From: Paraglomus occultum
Lineage: Eukaryota > Glomeromycota > Glomeromycetes > Paraglomerales > Paraglomeraceae
DNA: 10,525 bases
Direction of reading: 5' to 3'
Assembly: GCA_910592205.1 (NCBI GenBank)
Contig: CAJVPJ010001317.1
Coordinates: 1 to 10,525, forward strand
Below, one piece after another: positions 8,149 through 10,525 of the stretch. Position 1 is the first letter of the stretch. Each line of letters opens with the position of its first letter. The translations under genes were made by a program, and so were the position numbers. Below the pieces are notes generated by a model that was not told where the DNA came from, searched no databases, and was given only the letters and a program-made list of their open reading frames with translations.

Positions 8149-8181
8149 TATGTAATCCGAAATTTCGCGACAGGTTACATA
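8149..8181. repeat. Nested inverted repeat
   Basis: TATGTAA (8149-8155) pairs with TTACATA (8175-8181), and CGAAATTTCG (8158-8167) inside it is a perfect 10-bp palindrome. Confidence 0.6.
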
Positions 8182-8366
8182 TTTCCTTTTTCACTGAAAC
8201 TTTAAGAAAATGGTTTGCTGCGTAACATTCGAACAATGTCTTTGTTATTGTCTCACAGCTTTGCAATAATTATGTTCAACATGCATGTAGTTTGGCATTT
8301 CCTGTATAGACAAAAATCACAAACACAACGCTCTGATTTGGAAATAACATGTATTTAATACGTTGG

Positions 8367-8387
8367 ATATTAATTTAACATTAATAT
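8367..8387. repeat. AT-only inverted repeat
   Basis: ATATTAAT (8367-8374) and ATTAATAT (8380-8387) are exact reverse complements around TTAAC. It is low-complexity AT sequence, so significance is small. Confidence 0.5.
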
Positions 8388-8561
8388 TGAATGAACATAT
8401 GTACACCTTTAAACGCACACTCTCCCTAATACATTATCACAATTTGACGTGGTTTCGATATTCGAACTTAGCGATAATAATAAATACACTCTGTACACGT
8501 AACGGAATAGATAATGTCCATTGATTCACACACGTGCCCCTGGTTGTAATAATTATACGGT

Positions 8562-8632
8562 TTAACACTCTTGGTGTTAATAATTCTTATCGTTAATGGG
8601 CGCTATTAACGGCGTTGTTGTTAATGGCCATT
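8562..8632. repeat. Cluster of three short inverted repeats sharing a TTAA core
   Basis: TTAACAC/GTGTTAA (8562-8568 and 8574-8580), CGTTAAT/ATTAACG (8591-8597 and 8605-8611) and the palindrome AATGGCCATT (8623-8632) lie within 71 bases. GTTAATGGGC and GTTAATGGCC (from 8592 and 8619) are also near-direct repeats. This could be a binding-site array or the remnant of a small foldback element. Confidence 0.6.
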
Positions 8633-8812
8633 ATAGTTAGTCAATATGCGCTTGTAACGTTATAGAGACCTTGTGTGTTATTTGCAAATTGTCATCTCAA
8701 ATTAGTAACGGAATGCAATTTCTTTTATTTACTTTGGTGATTATCAAATATAAGTGAATAACAGCACAAGAGTAGCCCTATCTAGGTATCAGTAACTGCA
8801 TTAAAAGTTTAA

Positions 8813-9040
8813 AAACTACGCTTGAGTCTTCTAATAACGGCACGGTTAAAAAAAAAGCAGTTTATGACTGGAGAGACAGCTGCAGAAGTTTGCGACTGCT
8901 TGAGAAAATATTATAGATTTTTAAAAGATAGAAAACTTAGAGTATAGTCTAGAGCTGAAAGCCAGAGAGCCAAAGAACAGGCTACTGACATAGTTGGACA
9001 TTCCTCAAAAACGTTTAACAAAGGGTGGGCAGCGACCTAA
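8813..9040 (+). pseudogene. Possible relic of a transposase N-terminal (helix-turn-helix) region
   Basis: One plus-strand frame from 8813 reads TGETAAEVCDCLRKYYRFLK, then a TAG at 8945-8947, then SRAESQRAKEQATDIVGHSS and KTFNKGWAAT before TAA at 9038-9040. After two further stops it reads ISDIRYKGVVSQLYQI to 9097. The helical segment ending in KYYRFLK, followed by a RA..QA..IVGHS..TFNKGW segment, resembles the N-terminal helix-turn-helix of Tc1/mariner-type or related DDE transposases abundant in these fungi. The resemblance is general and from memory; no catalytic residues are present. Confidence 0.35.
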
Positions 9041-9100
9041 TATTAAGTAATTTCTGATATACGATATAAAGGAGTTGTTTCGCAGCTTTACCAAATCTAA

Positions 9101-9729
9101 GTCCGAAATGTTTAAAACCGAATTTTTTTGTATTATTAAAAAGATATATGATTTATCCGTCGTCTAAATGACTTAATAGTTAAAGTTTTCTAAATAAAAT
9201 AAATCTATCGATAAATGAAACACAACCGTTCCTATCAAATAAATATATCAAATAATTCGACTCAAATCTTCAGTGTCAAATGTTGAGTCATCAAATAATT
9301 AATTGACTTTAGAAATTTAGCTACGCTCGAGTGTATATTCCTAATCGGTTGTTAAGTATATTAAACAATAAATGGCTTTAACGCTTAATGTCGACACGCA
9401 GACATAATCTAATCCTGATACTTCTCTACCTGTGAGAATAGATTGAACAGCCTACAACTATATCAAGAGCGTTACGTAAATATACTTGTTTTCTTAATTT
9501 AAATTATTTTAGTTTTGTTTTCTCGATTTAAAACATGAATATTTATTAGACGCTAAAAAAAATTGTCAGTACAAGTACAAACCTTAATTCAAAATCAAGA
9601 ACGAAAAAATAATATGCTAATCACAATAGTAAAATGTCAATAAGTATCGCTCAGTTATAAACTTTACACAGAGCAAATTCTCATTCTCCTTACAATATAG
9701 ATTTGTTTGCCGTAGTTTTAAGTTAAAAA
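9101..9729. other. AT-rich gap, nothing firm identified
   Basis: No supported gene. ATCAAATAATT occurs twice (near 9247 and 9290), and an open stretch beginning MKHNRSYQINISNNS near 9217 is too short and AT-driven to call. Confidence 0.45.
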
Positions 9730-10194
9730 ATGCAGGCGAAAAAAGTCATAGTAATTAATTATGTAAGTGGCAATTTCACACAATGTTGAGAAAATCCAAA
9801 GAGAATTATATCAACATAAAAATGGTTATAAAAGTTCAGCTAAAACTATTCAAAAGTTTGTGTAATTTGTTTACAAATTATTATGTGAAATAAGGTCACG
9901 CGATCAAAATTTTTCAACCCACCCCGTGCACTTTGATTATCTTAATATATCACACCGTCGTCAAAATCTAAAACAAAATAATCTCAAATTACACTTTATG
10001 CGAATTTACGCAAACAGAAGTATCAACTTCAGGAAAATTTAGAGGACGATTTCTTTCGCTCATATCTCAAAAATCTATTTGCTCAATTTGATAGGTCAGC
10101 AAAACTAAGTTTTATCAAAAATCTCCGACGCGAGCGCCTTGCCAATACAAATAAAACCTTACGTATCAAAATATCATTCAACCGTGCACATTAG
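9730..10194 (+). pseudogene. Broken coding-like frame upstream of the kinase gene, or its spliced 5' exons
   Basis: An ATG at 9730 with A at -3 opens MQAKKVIVINYVSGNF. A second frame from 9767 to 10042, broken only by TAA at 9863-9865, reads SHNVEKIQRELYQHKNGYKS and THPVHFDYLNISHRRQNLKQ. The first frame is again open from 9982 to 10194 as a 70-codon stretch: NLEDDFFRSYLKNLFAQFD and LSFIKNLRRERLANTNKTL. The peptides are helical, charged and protein-like but unrecognised. Either this is a gene with two frameshifts and one nonsense change, or part of it is intronic: GTAAGT at 9763-9768 is a consensus donor, and CAG at 10015-10017 is an in-phase acceptor. Chance open frames cannot be excluded. 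Confidence 0.35.
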
Positions 10195-10261
10195 CCTTAA
10201 GAAAACAGTTACTATTACAGAATCTAAGTGTTTGACTGAGCACAACGACTTAGTAGCAAAC

Positions 10262-10318
10262 ATGTCACGCAAAACTAATGTGACACATCACATGCTGGGC
10301 TGTGCATGTGAATACTAA
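10262..10318 (+). CDS. Possible short upstream ORF
   Basis: An ATG at 10262 opens 18 codons (MSRKTNVTHHMLGCACEY) and stops at 10316-10318, 24 bases before the first kinase ATG. If it lies in the mRNA leader it could act as an upstream ORF. It overlaps the hairpin at 10288-10311 and the likely intron branch site, so it may instead be intronic. Confidence 0.15.
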   Translation: MSRKTNVTHHMLGCACEY

Positions 10319-10332
10319 TGTATGTGACACAG
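10274..10332 (+). promoter_or_regulatory. Repeat/hairpin block and candidate 3' splice site before the kinase gene
   Basis: ACTAATG followed by TGACACA occurs twice (10274-10287 without a gap; 10314-10331 with a 4-base gap). Between them TCACATGC (10288-10295) pairs exactly with GCATGTGA (10304-10311) around an 8-base loop. TACTAAT at 10313-10319 matches the fungal branch-point consensus and is followed 10 bases later by CAG at 10330-10332, a well-formed 3' splice site. It could therefore be the end of an intron with the coding frame entering at 10333, or a promoter-proximal regulatory block. Confidence 0.4.
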
Positions 10333-10342
10333 TCGATATGTC

Positions 10343-10525
10343 ATGAAGACTCTAATAACAACCATGACATTAATCGTCGCTGACAAGGATTGGCTAGAAA
10401 AGAGTCTTGAAAGCGAATACATTCGATTCTATCCTTATGATGCTTTAGTCAACAGTCAATGCATAGGTTATGGTGCATTTGGCGTCGTTTTCAAAGCAAC
10501 AGTAGCAACATCGGGCATAACCGTT
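10343..10525 (+). CDS. Protein-kinase-like gene, 5' part, runs off the window
   Basis: The frame from the ATG at 10343 (a second in-frame ATG is at 10364) is open to the window end, 61 codons. It reads DWLEKSLESEYIRFYPYDAL, then NSQCIGYGAFGVVFKATV. The latter is a canonical glycine-rich loop (IGxGxFGxVFKA) of a Ser/Thr/Tyr-type protein kinase N-lobe. The preceding W-L-E-K-S...Y-I-x-F/Y-Y-x-Y leader is typical of one Glomeromycotina kinase-like subfamily, different from the Cys-block leader of the pseudogenes at 1.5-2.8 kb. The ATP-anchoring lysine, HRD and DFG motifs would lie beyond the window, so activity cannot be judged. An in-frame TGA at 10325 limits the start unless the candidate acceptor at 10330-10332 is used, in which case the coding region begins in an upstream exon. 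Confidence 0.8.
   Translation, partial: MKTLITTMTLIVADKDWLEKSLESEYIRFYPYDALVNSQCIGYGAFGVVFKATVATSGITV

Larger units (their letters stand above)
7933..8812. promoter_or_regulatory. Upstream intergenic region of the GPI-protein gene with boxes and small inverted repeats
   Basis: No coding frame is supported. CCCCTGGTT occurs at 8537-8545 and CCCCTG at 8067-8072, matching the box at 7917-7925; on the gene strand these read AACCAGGGG and CAGGGG and contain the AGGGG core of yeast stress-response elements. A CACGTG E-box lies at 8531-8536. AAATTTCGC...CAGGT is directly repeated at 8126-8138 and 8160-8176. Inverted repeats lie at 8149-8181, 8367-8387 and 8562-8632. Regulatory roles are inferred only from position and motif resemblance. 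Confidence 0.35.

Noticed and set aside
1-10525. CRISPR array, bacterial operon or prophage system
   Set aside because: No regularly spaced repeats with unique spacers, no Shine-Dalgarno-led gene chains, and the recognised genes are eukaryotic.

Overview
The window is AT-rich, intron-era eukaryotic DNA with few genes. The best guess is a nuclear contig of an arbuscular mycorrhizal fungus (Glomeromycotina, Rhizophagus-like). Two things suggest this. First, three protein-kinase-like loci (two broken, one intact at the right edge) carry the N-terminal and C-terminal signatures of the very large kinase-like families of these fungi: a Cys-pair block followed by a Gly/Asn-Asn-Lys..Leu-Asp..Phe-Ile motif, a WLEKS...Y leader before the glycine loop, and a LPEPKNS tail. 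Second, a secreted, GPI-anchored protein carries a fungal-type CCPxGxxCC cysteine module. The organism assignment is inference from remembered family resemblance, not from a search.

Layout. 1-361 is the right end of a pogo/Tigger-like DNA transposon, with a terminal inverted repeat, five spaced copies of TATCGGTATA and an internal 42-bp perfect palindrome. 568-1070 (minus) is a broken, unrecognised reading frame. 1527-2819 (plus) holds two tandem kinase-like pseudogenes: the first keeps its leader and glycine loop, and the second is fused from its leader straight to its C-terminal tail with the catalytic domain missing. 2960-3632 (minus) and 3941-4117 (plus) are unrecognised decayed reading frames. 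About 4118-6434 is very AT-rich intergenic DNA.

6540-7874 (minus) is the one complete, convincing gene. It encodes a 444-residue secreted protein with a 14-cysteine granulin-like module, an 80-residue Ser-Ile-Pro repeat, a conserved-looking but unrecognised extracellular domain and a GPI-attachment tail. Its upstream region (about 7875-8812) has a TATA-like box, repeated CCCCTG boxes and several short inverted repeats. 8813-9040 is a possible transposase N-terminal relic. 9730-10194 (plus) is a broken or possibly spliced reading frame. 10343 to the window end is the 5' part of an intact kinase-like gene with a glycine-rich loop.

The genes do not form a pathway. The picture is an accessory, gene-poor region with kinase-like duplicates at different stages of decay, transposon remnants and one cell-surface protein gene. 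Fragments called from open frames without family recognition carry low confidence, because in DNA this AT-rich several stop-free stretches of about 70 codons are expected by chance.
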